A stretch of 64,000 nucleotides of DNA from an uncultured Clostridia bacterium (GCA_944337235.1 CALVLK010000002.1:62001-126000), one strand, 5' to 3'. Counted from the first letter of the stretch, positions 33,235 through 41,579 are shown. The notes: a model not told the origin generated them from the sequence alone. Made by a program: numbers and translations.

Positions 33235-33827
33235 ATGCTCTCCTTTTTGAAGGGAAGATGGATCTCGGTCTCACCCTGCCGCGCGCCGCACAGCGGGCAC
33301 ACCTTCCAGGCCTCTTTGCTCGTGTGCATATAGCCGCACTCACTGCAGACCCAGAGCATGGGCTGCTCTGCGCGATAGAGGGAGCCGTCCTTGAACGCCT
33401 CGTGCAGATAGGTGAAGATCATTCTGTGATGTGCCTCCACCCTTGCGATCTGCTCGAATTTGAGCGCGATCTGCTCAAACCCCTCGTCCCGTGCGATCTT
33501 CGCAAATCCCGGGTACAAAACCTCTGCCTCGTCCTCTTCGTCCACGGCAGCGAAGTGCAAATTCTCTGCCAGCGTTCCCGCATGGAAGGGATAATTTGCG
33601 TCGATGTGGATGTTGTCCTGGCTGCCTGCAAACTTCTGAATCGTCTCGAAAAAGACGCGCGCATGATTGGTTTCGTTCTTTGCGATCGTACGCACGGTAT
33701 CCGCAAGCACGTCGTAGCCCTCCTTCATGGCAGCTTTTGCCGTGAGTTGATAGCGCATGCCTGCCTGGCTTTCTCCTGCAAATCCTCTTGCAAGATTGTA
33801 AAACGTCTGCGTGTGTGTGAATTCCAT
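33231..33827 (-). CDS. Rubrerythrin family protein (second copy)
   Basis: 198 residues: diiron four-helix domain (RGFAGESQAGMRYQ, KNETNHARVFFE, FAKIARDEGFEQIALKFEQI, RVEAHHRMIF) and a rubredoxin-like end CSECGYMHTSKEAWKVCPLC. Diverged from the first copy and has a longer insert between helices B and C. Peroxide reduction expected. GGGAGGACAGATC precedes the ATG; TATAAT at about 33874-33879 may be its -10 box. Confidence 0.93.
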   Translation of the reverse strand: MEFTHTQTFYNLARGFAGESQAGMRYQLTAKAAMKEGYDVLADTVRTIAKNETNHARVFFETIQKFAGSQDNIHIDANYPFHAGTLAENLHFAAVDEEDEAEVLYPGFAKIARDEGFEQIALKFEQIARVEAHHRMIFTYLHEAFKDGSLYRAEQPMLWVCSECGYMHTSKEAWKVCPLCGARQGETEIHLPFKKESI

Positions 33828-33897
33828 GATCTGTCCTCCCTTACGGGATTATCTTGCACATACGGCGCAAAAATTATACGCACGACCGCACATGATC

Positions 33898-33957
33898 GTG
33901 CAAAGGAAGCAATACAGACCGCGCTTTTGACCGGGTCCGTATTGCTTCCTTTGCACT
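33898..33957 (-). terminator. Long inverted repeat after the ABC exporter
   Basis: GTGCAAAGGAAGCAATAC and GTATTGCTTCCTTTGCAC are perfect complements, extended by GACC/GGTC. It follows the ABC gene stop directly and probably ends transcription, although no clean T-run follows. Confidence 0.6.
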
Positions 33958-35698
33958 ATTCCATAAATTGCGCATGATACAGCTTTGCATAGAAGCCGCC
34001 GCGCCGCAGCAGCTCGCCGTGCACGCCCTGCTCTATGATCTTTCCGTCCTTCATGACCAGGATGAGATCGGCATTTTCGATGGTGGAGAGGCGGTGCGCC
34101 ACGATAAAGCACGTCCTGCCCTCCATCAGCCGCTGAAAGGCGTCCTGCACCTTGCGCTCCGTGCGCGTATCGATGTTGCTCGTCGCCTCGTCGAGGATGA
34201 GCATGGGCGGGTGACAGAGCATGACGCGCGCAATGCACAGGAGCTGCTTCTGCCCCTGCGAAAGCACGCCCTCGTCGCCGATGACGGTATCGTACCCCTG
34301 GGGCAGGCGGCGGATGAAGGAGTGCGCATGCGCCGCCCTGGCGGCGGCGATCATCTCCTCCTCCGTCACCTGTGCGCCCATGCAGAGGTTTTCGCGCACG
34401 CTGGCGCGTTTGAGCCAGGTATCCTGCAGCACCATGCCCATTCCGGCGCGCAGGCTCCTGCGCGTGATCGTACGGATGTCCTTTCCGTCCACCGTGATGC
34501 TCCCCCCCTGCACGTCGTAAAAACGCATGAGCAGGTTGATGAGCGTGGTCTTGCCGCAGCCCGTGGGCCCGACGATCGCCACACGCTTGCCCGCTGCGAC
34601 GTCGACGGAGAGATGCTCGATGAGCTTCTGCCCCGGCCGATAGGAAAAGCTCACGTCGCGCAGGCAGACCTCGCCGCGGGGATGAGAGAGTGCCTCGTTG
34701 CCCGCATCCGACGGCTCATCCTCCTCTGCAATGAGCGCAAAGATGCGCGCCGCACAGGCGATGGCGTTCTGAAACTCGGTGACGACCTCCGAGATGTCGT
34801 TGAACGGCTTGGTGTACTGCGTGCAATAGGAGAGCATGGAGCTGAGCTGCCCGGCAGTGAAGGGCGTCGCGCTCCCCGCCGTTGCAATGGCGATGAATGC
34901 GCCGATGAGTGCGACAAGCGCATAGGCGAGCGAGTTGACAAAGCGGGTGGTGGGATTGGTCGTCGAGGAGAAGAAGGTCGCCTTGACCGACGCCTTGGAG
35001 AGCGCGTCGTTGTACACGGCGAACTGCTCCTCGTTCTCCTTTTCGTGCGAGAACGCCTTGACCACTTTGAGGTTGCCGATCGCCTCGTCGATGAACGCCG
35101 TCTGCGCGGCGCGCGCCTCTGCCTGCCGCTTGAACATGGCATAGGTATGGGTGGAGATGTATTTCGCGATAAAGAAGGAGAGCGGCGTCACGAGCACGAC
35201 GGCAAGCGCGACCTCCCACCGCATGACGAACATGATGACGAGCACGCCCAGAATGGTGGCAACGCCCGTAAACAGCTGCGTGAATCCGAGCAGCAGCCCG
35301 TCGGAGAACTGCTCGGCGTCTGAGATGATGACGCTCGCCGTCTCGCCGTAGGCGCGTGCGTCGAGGTAGGAGAGCGGAAGTGTTCCCAGCTTTCCGAATG
35401 CCTCGCTGCGGATATCGGCAAGCACGCTGTATGCGATGCGGTTGTTGCACAGGCTCATCAGCCACTGCGCCGCCGCGGCGACGGCGATACATACGCCGAT
35501 GAGCACAAAGATGCGGTACAGCGCTTCAAACTGCACCGCCCCCGCGCCGAGGAGCGTATCGATGCCGAGCCCCACAAGATAGGGGATGCACAGCTGGGCC
35601 GCCACCGAAAACACCGCGAGCACGATCGTGCAGACGAGATAAAACCAATAGGGCTTCAGGTAGCGGAGAATGTGCCGCATGGTAGACATCTGTTTCAT
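33956..35698 (-). CDS. ABC exporter half-transporter, canonical-Walker-B subunit
   Basis: 580 residues: six-helix exporter membrane domain (about 1-320) and nucleotide-binding domain with Walker A GPTGCGKTT, signature LSQGQKQLLC (degenerate, Q for the second G), Walker B LILDEATSNID with catalytic Glu, and switch His in VAHRLST. Its ATG overlaps the stop of the next ABC gene by four bases, so both are made together as a heterodimer. In such pairs (BmrCD, LmrCD, TM287/288) one ATP site is degenerate; here this subunit supplies the good Walker B and the partner the good signature. Probable drug/lipid exporter. Confidence 0.9.
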   Translation of the reverse strand: MKQMSTMRHILRYLKPYWFYLVCTIVLAVFSVAAQLCIPYLVGLGIDTLLGAGAVQFEALYRIFVLIGVCIAVAAAAQWLMSLCNNRIAYSVLADIRSEAFGKLGTLPLSYLDARAYGETASVIISDAEQFSDGLLLGFTQLFTGVATILGVLVIMFVMRWEVALAVVLVTPLSFFIAKYISTHTYAMFKRQAEARAAQTAFIDEAIGNLKVVKAFSHEKENEEQFAVYNDALSKASVKATFFSSTTNPTTRFVNSLAYALVALIGAFIAIATAGSATPFTAGQLSSMLSYCTQYTKPFNDISEVVTEFQNAIACAARIFALIAEEDEPSDAGNEALSHPRGEVCLRDVSFSYRPGQKLIEHLSVDVAAGKRVAIVGPTGCGKTTLINLLMRFYDVQGGSITVDGKDIRTITRRSLRAGMGMVLQDTWLKRASVRENLCMGAQVTEEEMIAAARAAHAHSFIRRLPQGYDTVIGDEGVLSQGQKQLLCIARVMLCHPPMLILDEATSNIDTRTERKVQDAFQRLMEGRTCFIVAHRLSTIENADLILVMKDGKIIEQGVHGELLRRGGFYAKLYHAQFME

Positions 35699-37407
35699 AC
35701 GCTCTCCTTATACTGCGCGGCATAGATCTCGCGGTAGACCTCGCAGAATTGCAAAAGATCCTCATGCCTGCCGATCCCCGCCATCCGCCCGTCCTCGAGC
35801 ACTATGATCTGATCGGCATGCAGCACGGTGGAGGCGCGCTGCGACACGAGAAACACCGTACAGTCCAGCGTGCGCAGGGCGGCGCGCAGCTCCGCGTCCG
35901 TCGCATAGTCGAGCGCAGAGGAGGAGTCGTCGAGGATGAGGATATCCGGCCTGCGGACGAGCGCACGCGCGATCGTGAGGCGCTGCCGCTGCCCGCCCGA
36001 GAAGTTCTTCCCCTCCTGCGCGACTTCGCCGTCCAGTCCGCCCTTGGCGGCCACGACGTCCTCCGCCTGCGCCAGGCGGACGGCCTCCATCAGCTGCTCG
36101 TCCGTCGCGTCCTCATTGCCCCAGAGCAGGTTGGAGCGGATCGTCCCGCGGAAGAGCGCCGTCTTCTGCGGCACGACGCCGATGCGCCCGCGCAGGCGTT
36201 CGGGATCCTGCCCCTTCACGTCGGCGCCGTGCACCAGCACCTTCCCCTCCGTAGCGGCATAGAAGCGGGGAATGAGGTTGACGAGCGTGCTCTTGCCCGC
36301 GCCCGTTCCGCCGAGAATGCCAATCGTCTGCCCGTGCGAAACGGTGAAATTGATGTCCGTGAGCGCCTGATCGCCGCCCCCCTCATACGAGAAGGAGACG
36401 TGATCGAACGTGACGTCCGGCGCGCCCTCCGCCGTCTCCGCCGCGGGGGCCAAAAGCCGCGCCTCGCCCTCGAGGTCGAGCACGGCGCCCACGCGCTTCT
36501 GGCAGGAGACCGCCTTGGTCAGCGTAAAGATGAGGTTGGCAAGCTTGATGAGCTCGACCAGAATCTGCGAGAGATAGCCGTAGAGCGCATAGACGTCCCC
36601 CTTTTCGAGGATGCCGAGCTCCACCCGCCCCGCGCCCAGATACAACAGGGCGATGACGGCAAGATTGACGAGGATGTAGGTGAGCGGGTTGGTGAGCGCC
36701 GACACGATCCCCGCCCTGCCCTGTGCGCGGCGCAGCGCGGCATTGCGCTCCGAAAAGACCTTGCGCTCCTTGTTTTCCAGCGAGAAGGCGCGGATGACGC
36801 GCACGCCCGCAAGATTTTCGCGCGTGGAGAGGTACACCATGTCCAGCCTGCCCTGCACCTGCTGATAGAGGGGGATGCACGCCCCCATGACGGAGAAGAC
36901 GACGATGGCAAGCAGCGGGATGACGGCAAGGAAGACGAGCGCGACCTGTACGTCCACCACGAACGCCATTGCCATCGCGCCGAACACGATGAAGGGGGAA
37001 CGCAGAAGAAGGCGCAGCGTCATGTTGACGCCCGACTGCACCTGATTGATGTCGCTCGTCATGCGCGTGATCATGGTGGAGGTCCCCATATGATCGATGC
37101 GCGAGAAGGAGAAGGACTGCAGCTTGCAGAAGAGCCGCGTGCGCAGCTCTGCCGAGGCGCCCACCGCCGCCTTGGCGGCAAAATACTGTGCCGTGAGCGC
37201 AAACCCGAGCCCCAATACCCCGAAGCCGACGAGCACAAGGCACATGCGCACGATATACCATCTGTCGCCCGCGGGAATGCCCACGTCGATGATCTGCGCG
37301 ACGACGAGGGGGACGATGAGCTCCATGCTCGCCTCGAGCAATTTGAAGAGGGGCGAAAGGATCGCCTCTTTTTTATAGTGTTTCAGACATGAGATGAGGT
37401 GTCTCAC
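35695..37407 (-). CDS. ABC exporter half-transporter, degenerate-site subunit
   Basis: 570 residues: exporter membrane domain and nucleotide-binding domain with Walker A GGTGAGKST, canonical signature NFSGGQRQRL, Walker B ILILDDSSSALD where Asp replaces the catalytic Glu, and Gln in place of the switch His (VSQRAST). These changes mark the degenerate half of a heterodimeric exporter. The start is GTG at 37407 with GGGAGG four bases before TTTT; the longer frame upstream has no start signal. A promoter lies about 90 bases upstream, with a short ORF in the leader. Confidence 0.9.
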   Translation of the reverse strand: MRHLISCLKHYKKEAILSPLFKLLEASMELIVPLVVAQIIDVGIPAGDRWYIVRMCLVLVGFGVLGLGFALTAQYFAAKAAVGASAELRTRLFCKLQSFSFSRIDHMGTSTMITRMTSDINQVQSGVNMTLRLLLRSPFIVFGAMAMAFVVDVQVALVFLAVIPLLAIVVFSVMGACIPLYQQVQGRLDMVYLSTRENLAGVRVIRAFSLENKERKVFSERNAALRRAQGRAGIVSALTNPLTYILVNLAVIALLYLGAGRVELGILEKGDVYALYGYLSQILVELIKLANLIFTLTKAVSCQKRVGAVLDLEGEARLLAPAAETAEGAPDVTFDHVSFSYEGGGDQALTDINFTVSHGQTIGILGGTGAGKSTLVNLIPRFYAATEGKVLVHGADVKGQDPERLRGRIGVVPQKTALFRGTIRSNLLWGNEDATDEQLMEAVRLAQAEDVVAAKGGLDGEVAQEGKNFSGGQRQRLTIARALVRRPDILILDDSSSALDYATDAELRAALRTLDCTVFLVSQRASTVLHADQIIVLEDGRMAGIGRHEDLLQFCEVYREIYAAQYKESV

Positions 37408-37492
37408 AAAACCTCCCGTCTGCAAAGCCGAACGCCGCAGATTTTTTCTTTGATGTGGCCGTTGGCGCCGGGGCCGCGGCACCGCAGAACAT
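37373..37492 (-). CDS. Upstream ORF overlapping the ABC exporter start
   Basis: 39 codons from ATG at 37492 (MFCGAAAPAPTATSKKKSAA, ending LMSETL), about five bases from the expected transcript start and overlapping the GTG of the exporter gene by 35 bases. Leader ORFs control the related exporter bmrCD in Bacillus subtilis by attenuation. Here only the ORF and a hairpin (TCTGC...GCAGA) before the ribosome site are seen; coding is unproven. Confidence 0.35.
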   Translation of the reverse strand: MFCGAAAPAPTATSKKKSAAFGFADGRFCETPHLMSETL

Positions 37493-37503
37493 ATCCTCTA
37501 TGC

Positions 37504-37531
37504 ATTATAGCATACCGGCAATTTTTGTCAA
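37504..37531 (-). promoter_or_regulatory. Promoter of the ABC exporter operon
   Basis: Minus strand TTGACA (37526-37531), 16 bases, TATAAT (37504-37509). Confidence 0.8.
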
Positions 37532-37544
37532 GCGCGCGCAGCAA

Positions 37545-37579
37545 AAACGGCGGCACGGATCTTCCCGCACCGCCGTCTT
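37545..37579 (-). terminator. Terminator of the decarboxylase genes
   Basis: Minus strand ACGGCGGTGC / GTGCCGCCGT stem followed by TTTTGC. Confidence 0.85.
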
Positions 37580-37587
37580 GGCTGTCT

Positions 37588-37797
37588 TTATTCGGCCGAG
37601 GGAGGCTGCTCCCCTGCCTGTTCCTTCTTCTTTTTCTCTTCGGCACGCTTCTGCATGACCGAATCGACCTTGTTGACGACCATCATGATGAGGATGATGA
37701 GCGCAATGACGATGGCGATGGCGAGCAGCCCCTTCCAAAGGACGCCGAGCGCACGCAAAATATTTTCCGTATTGATCGCAAGAAAATCAAACAACAT
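37588..37797 (-). CDS. Na+-pumping decarboxylase gamma-like subunit (OadG-like)
   Basis: 69 residues: one membrane helix (LLAIAIVIALIILIMMVVNK) and a Lys/Glu-rich tail. Size, topology and position directly after the beta subunit match the gamma chain (OadG/MmdD), which anchors the complex. The alpha (carboxyltransferase) and biotin-carrier subunits are not in the window. Confidence 0.75.
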   Translation of the reverse strand: MLFDFLAINTENILRALGVLWKGLLAIAIVIALIILIMMVVNKVDSVMQKRAEEKKKKEQAGEQPPSAE

Positions 37798-37821
37798 ACG
37801 ACGTTACCTCCCGATTCACAC

Positions 37822-38949
37822 TTATGCCGCGACCAGCCCGAGGATCAGGCCGCCGACGATCGCCGAAGAGATCTGCCCCGAGACGTTTGCGCCCACGGCG
37901 TGCATGAGCAGATAGTTGGAGGGATCCTCCTTCCTGCCCATCTGATGCACGATGCGCGCCGACATGGGGAACGCGGAGATGCCCGCCGCACCCACCATGG
38001 GGTTGATCTTCTTTTTGCAGAAGAGGTTCATCACCTTTGCGCAGAGCACGCCGCCCGCCGTATCGAAGACGAAGGCGAAGAGGCCGAGCGCCATGATGAT
38101 GAGTGTCTGCAGCGACAGGAATGCCTCGCCCTTCATCTGGAAGGCGATCGTGATGCCAAGCAGCAGCGTGATGAGGTTGGCAAGGGTGGTCTGCGCCGTC
38201 TCTGCCAGAGAGCCGAGCACGCCGCACTCGCGGATGAGGTTGCCGAACATCAGAAATCCGACGAGCGCAAGGCTCTTGGGGGCGATGAGTCCCGCCACGA
38301 GCGTGATGATGATGGGGAAGAGGATCTTCGTCGTCTTGCTCACCTTGCGCGTATTCGTATCCATGCGGATGCGGCGCTCCTTCTTGGTGGTGAGCAGCTT
38401 GATGACCATGGGCTGAATGATGGGCACGAGCGCCATATACGAATAGGCGACGACGGTGATGGGTCCCACATACTGGCTGTTGAGGGCGTTGGCGACGAGG
38501 ATGGCAGTGGGCCCGTCCGCCGCGCCGATGATGGCGACCGCCGCCGCGTCGAGAAATCCGAACCCGCACAGGCAGGCGAGGATGAGCGTCAGAAAGATAC
38601 CGATCTGCGCAAACCCGCCCAGGATCATCAGCTTGGGATTGACGATGAGCGGTTCGAAGTCGATCATCGCGCCGATGCCGATGAACAGCAGAATGGGCAG
38701 CGCCTCGCTGGTCGCGATCGTGGTTTCATACAGCCACTGGATGATACCCGTCTCTTCGCCCTGCGTGAGCACGTTGGAGAGCGGGATGTTGACAAGGATC
38801 GCGCCGAAGCCGATGGGCAAAAGCAGCGAGGGCTCCATCTTCTTGACGATGGCAAGGAAGATGAGCACGCCCCCGATCACCCACATGACGACGTTCTGCC
38901 AGGTGATCTGGCTGAGCGCCTCGACGAGAAAGGAAAACTCTTCTAACAT
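37822..38949 (-). CDS. Na+-translocating decarboxylase beta subunit
   Basis: 375 residues with 9-11 membrane segments; family of OadB/GcdB/MmdB, which couples decarboxylation of carboxybiotin to Na+ export. Conserved stretches LLFIGIGAMIDFEPLIVNPK (re-entrant Na+ site), DAAAVAIIGAADGPTAILVA and GPITVVAYSYMALVPIIQP are present. GGAGG precedes the ATG. It is transcribed from behind a yybP-ykoY-type riboswitch, an unusual pairing. Confidence 0.93.
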   Translation of the reverse strand: MLEEFSFLVEALSQITWQNVVMWVIGGVLIFLAIVKKMEPSLLLPIGFGAILVNIPLSNVLTQGEETGIIQWLYETTIATSEALPILLFIGIGAMIDFEPLIVNPKLMILGGFAQIGIFLTLILACLCGFGFLDAAAVAIIGAADGPTAILVANALNSQYVGPITVVAYSYMALVPIIQPMVIKLLTTKKERRIRMDTNTRKVSKTTKILFPIIITLVAGLIAPKSLALVGFLMFGNLIRECGVLGSLAETAQTTLANLITLLLGITIAFQMKGEAFLSLQTLIIMALGLFAFVFDTAGGVLCAKVMNLFCKKKINPMVGAAGISAFPMSARIVHQMGRKEDPSNYLLMHAVGANVSGQISSAIVGGLILGLVAA

Positions 38950-38974
38950 TCTTTCAATTCCTCCAAAGCAAATA

Positions 38975-39083
38975 AAAAAGACCGCGCCGAAAACGGGCGT
39001 GGTCTTGTCGTTTCAAACGAAACCGGGGCAGGACCCGTGATGACGATCTCGCTGCGGCATACCGCCGACTACTCCCCACACCG
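38975..39083 (-). ncRNA. yybP-ykoY-type riboswitch upstream of the decarboxylase genes
   Basis: Minus strand, after the promoter: GGTGTGGGGAGTAGTCGGC begins the element and ACAAGACCACGCC closes it. GGGGAGTAG and CAAGACC are the two conserved ends of the Mn2+-sensing yybP-ykoY aptamer, and GGTGTGG/CCACGCC form its P1 stem. A terminator (AAGACCACGCC / GGCGCGGTCTT then TTTTTT) uses the 3' strand of P1, so ligand binding should favour read-through. The same architecture precedes mntP. Confidence 0.75.
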
Positions 39084-39087
39084 CTTG

Positions 39088-39116
39088 AGTATAGTACAAA
39101 ATCCCCTTCCCGTCAA
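39088..39116 (-). promoter_or_regulatory. Promoter of the decarboxylase riboswitch
   Basis: Minus strand TTGACG (39111-39116), 17 bases, TATACT (39088-39093). Confidence 0.75.
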
Positions 39117-39145
39117 GCGCTTTTGCCAAAAAGAGGAAAAACAAC

Positions 39146-40444
39146 TTACTTTACTCCCTTGGTATGCTCCTGCGCAAGAAAGTAGATCTCCTCGGTCGCA
39201 AAGGAGAGCTTGGTGAGCTGATCGCGCATACCCACGGGGTGCAGCCAATAGCTCTCGTCCGGGGTGGAGATGTCGATGCAGTCGCCGAAGATGTTCTTTT
39301 TGTATTTCTTCTTGCGGAAGGGATAGTCGTATTCAATGTGGATGCTCTCGAGCTCGTTCCCCGTCCATAAGATGTCGCGCGGCTCGCCATACGCCGTGCA
39401 GGTGAGGCGGGTCCCCTCGGCCGTCTGCACGAGCCGCCCCATGCCCTGATCGTAAAAGCGCTTGGCGTTGGGCAGCGTATGTACGGTCACATCCGCCTCA
39501 AAGCGGTAAGTACCGCCGCGCACCTCCCGCCGCACATTCTCGCGCTCCCAGCGCGTCCAGTCGGGGATGTGCGAAAACTCCGTTTCCCCCTCTTTGGCGT
39601 GCAATACGCCGTATTCGTCCATGAACCATTCCTTGCCGCAGGCGTTGCAACGCAGCGTATCTCCTTCGGAATACATCTCGAACTCCCGCCCGCAGTGCGG
39701 GCACTGATAGAGGATGTTGTGCAGTCCGTCGGCGCGGCGCGGGTAGGTGTTGGCAATGCCCCGCTCGCGCTGATAGGCATAGTCATCGCGCTGCATGGCG
39801 CGAAAGATGCGATCGTTGAGCTCCTGCACGGAGAGCGTCTTTGCCTCCTCGGCGGTGGCGACAAGCTCCAGTTCGCCCACCAAAGGAAGGTTCTGTTCCA
39901 CCTTATTCCATTGCGGGGCGGCAATAAAGGTGCCGTACATGCGCAATACGACGATGGGCACCTTGACGAGCCGCGCAAGTTTGCCCAGCGCCTCGGGCAA
40001 AAAGGAGGTCGTTCCGTCCAGCGAGTAGCGCGCCTCGGGATAGATACACGCAATGCTTTTGTAATGATCCAGACAATAGCAGATGTTGCGGATGAGGTAA
40101 TAATCTTTGACGAATTTGCGCTTGCAGATACAGCCCAGCTGCCGCATGATCCAGTCGCCCACGTCGCGGATGGCGTCGATCGCCACCACGTTGTTGGCGC
40201 CGTACGGCTCGACCGCGGTGTACATCACGGGAAAGTCGAGCATGCTCGCATGCGTGGCAAACAGCAGATAGGGGGGCCTGATGCCATCCATGCGGATGCG
40301 GCGGATGGTGAGCGGTTTGCCCTTCAGGCGCGGCTTGATCGCAAACTGACGGGCGATCGCCATCCAGAACTTGCTCGGCCGTTTTGGCCTGCGGGAAAAG
40401 TCATAGTGCCGCACGGGCACCTTCTTTTGTTCCTTCTTACTCAT
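39146..40444 (-). CDS. PlsC-like acyltransferase with zinc ribbon
   Basis: 432 residues. The N-terminal half is a 1-acylglycerol-3-phosphate acyltransferase (PlsC) domain: catalytic H65-x4-D70 in FATHASMLDF and YPEARYS (motif III). The second half contains a zinc ribbon (CPHC...CNAC) and a beta-rich domain, an arrangement not found in classical PlsC. Glycerophospholipid acylation is likely, substrate details unknown. GGAGGATTTTT precedes the ATG; own promoter. Confidence 0.82.
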   Translation of the reverse strand: MSKKEQKKVPVRHYDFSRRPKRPSKFWMAIARQFAIKPRLKGKPLTIRRIRMDGIRPPYLLFATHASMLDFPVMYTAVEPYGANNVVAIDAIRDVGDWIMRQLGCICKRKFVKDYYLIRNICYCLDHYKSIACIYPEARYSLDGTTSFLPEALGKLARLVKVPIVVLRMYGTFIAAPQWNKVEQNLPLVGELELVATAEEAKTLSVQELNDRIFRAMQRDDYAYQRERGIANTYPRRADGLHNILYQCPHCGREFEMYSEGDTLRCNACGKEWFMDEYGVLHAKEGETEFSHIPDWTRWERENVRREVRGGTYRFEADVTVHTLPNAKRFYDQGMGRLVQTAEGTRLTCTAYGEPRDILWTGNELESIHIEYDYPFRKKKYKKNIFGDCIDISTPDESYWLHPVGMRDQLTKLSFATEEIYFLAQEHTKGVK

Positions 40445-40467
40445 AAAAATCCTCCAAATTCCCTTTG

Positions 40468-40496
40468 AGTATAACAGAACTTTGTCAAAATGTCAA
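40468..40496 (-). promoter_or_regulatory. Promoter of the acyltransferase gene
   Basis: Minus strand TTGACA (40491-40496), 17 bases, TATACT (40468-40473). Confidence 0.75.
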
Positions 40497-40525
40497 GTCT
40501 GCTAAAAAAATTCAAAGCAAGGGGA

Positions 40526-41107
40526 TCAGAGGATGCCTTCGAAGAGCAGTTTTGCGCCGATGACGACAAGGACCATGCCCCCGAGCATCTCCGCGCTGTC
40601 GGAAAAGCGGCTGCCGATCAGCTTGCCCAGCTGCACGGCGACGAGCGTGAGAAAGAACGTCGTGACCGCAATGACGAGCGCGCACACGGGCACGCCGAAG
40701 GGGAGCCCCCCGGAGAGCTCCTGCGCCAGGAGCGAGATGCCCACGGCAAGCGCGTCGATGCTGGTCGCGATTGCCTGCATGAACAGCCTGCCGAGCCCCG
40801 TGCGCGCATGGACGGTGAGGCGGCGCTCCCGCCTTTCACGCACGCAGTCGGCGATCATCTTCCCGCCGATCAGGACGAGCAGCGCAAAGGAGACCCAGGG
40901 CGCCACCGCGGCGATGAGCGAGGAAAACACGCTTCCGCCCCAATAGCCCAAAAGGGGCATCAGCCCCTGGAACGCTCCGAAAAAGAACGCGATGAGGATC
41001 GCCTTGCCCGTGCGCATGTCCCGCTCCGCCATGCCGTTGGTCATGCCAACGGCGCAGGCATCCATCGAGAGCGCCACGCCGAGCAGCAGCACTTCAAATA
41101 CAGTCAT
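40526..41107 (-). CDS. mntP: Manganese efflux pump MntP
   Basis: 193 residues, six membrane helices in two inverted repeats with the metal-binding Asp motifs LSMDACAVGM and TSIDALAVGI. Exports Mn2+. The ATG at 41107 has AAGGG ahead; the frame upstream is within the riboswitch. A yybP-ykoY riboswitch sits in the leader, exactly as for mntP genes elsewhere, which confirms the assignment. Confidence 0.95.
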   Translation of the reverse strand: MTVFEVLLLGVALSMDACAVGMTNGMAERDMRTGKAILIAFFFGAFQGLMPLLGYWGGSVFSSLIAAVAPWVSFALLVLIGGKMIADCVRERRERRLTVHARTGLGRLFMQAIATSIDALAVGISLLAQELSGGLPFGVPVCALVIAVTTFFLTLVAVQLGKLIGSRFSDSAEMLGGMVLVVIGAKLLFEGIL

Positions 41108-41132
41108 ATCCCTTCTTTCTCCAAATCTTTCG

Positions 41133-41275
41133 TAAAAAAAGAGACCTATGCGCGAGAGGGGCCAAAGCCCCTGCCGCACATAAGTCTCGTCATTTCATGA
41201 AATACCCGTTCCCGCAGGAACAATATGTGGATATCCCCGCTCGCCAGAACGGCGAGCCGACTACTCCCCTATGAA
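41133..41275 (-). ncRNA. yybP-ykoY manganese riboswitch of mntP
   Basis: Minus strand CATAGGGGAGTAGTCGGC at the 5' side and GACGAGACTTATG at the 3' side give the conserved loop and P1 (CATAGG/CTTATG). The terminator GAGACTTATGTGCG / CGCGCATAGGTCTC with a second inner stem (AGGGGC/GCCCCT) and TTTTTTT overlaps P1, so Mn2+ binding should switch the gene on. Confidence 0.85.
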
Positions 41276-41282
41276 CACATTT

Positions 41283-41311
41283 ACTGTATCATGTCCGAAG
41301 GGAAATGTCAA
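41283..41311 (-). promoter_or_regulatory. Promoter of mntP
   Basis: Minus strand TTGACA (41306-41311), 17 bases, TACAGT (41283-41288), inside the 3' end of the preceding gene. Confidence 0.75.
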
Positions 41312-41570
41312 CCGTTTTTTCCGCTTTTTTGATGAGCCGCACCACCTCGCGGATACGGTTCATGGGCACAGGCGCACATTGGGCGGAACAGTTCTCCACA
41401 CGCACCACCTCCGCCTCGCACGTTTCCCTGCCGAGGGGGACGATGACGACGTCGCCCGCCTCCGCCCCCATGGGCGCAAGATACCAACGGGGCGTGCCCT
41501 CGAGATAGACTTTGACAAAGGTGTACGTGCCGAAATCGGCAAGCACACCGCCGCTGAGCGAATGGATCAT
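41289..41570 (-). CDS. Small protein resembling the PriA N-terminal (3'BD) fold
   Basis: 93 residues. The pattern FVKVYLEGTPRWYLAPMGAE then AGDVVIVPLGRETCEAEVV resembles the 3' DNA-binding domain at the start of primosomal helicase PriA (Y-x-P...G..V.VP.G.R..G.V), but here it is a free-standing protein with no helicase. AAGGAGGAGAT precedes the ATG and it follows cls by nine bases, so it is co-transcribed with it. Function unknown. Confidence 0.6.
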   Translation of the reverse strand: MIHSLSGGVLADFGTYTFVKVYLEGTPRWYLAPMGAEAGDVVIVPLGRETCEAEVVRVENCSAQCAPVPMNRIREVVRLIKKAEKTVDISLRT

Positions 41571-41579
41571 ATCTCCTCC

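Noticed and set aside
33898..33957. Perfect inverted repeat as a possible mobile-element end
   Set aside because: Only one copy in the window, placed exactly after an operon's stop codon; a terminator is the simplest reading.
35749..37392. 547-codon open frame opposite the ABC exporter gene
   Set aside because: His/Arg/Asp-rich low-complexity translation, antisense to a clear exporter; shadow frame.
37822..38949. Glutaconyl-, oxaloacetate- or methylmalonyl-CoA-specific naming of the decarboxylase beta subunit
   Set aside because: Beta subunits are shared in type across these complexes, and no alpha subunit is in the window to fix the substrate.
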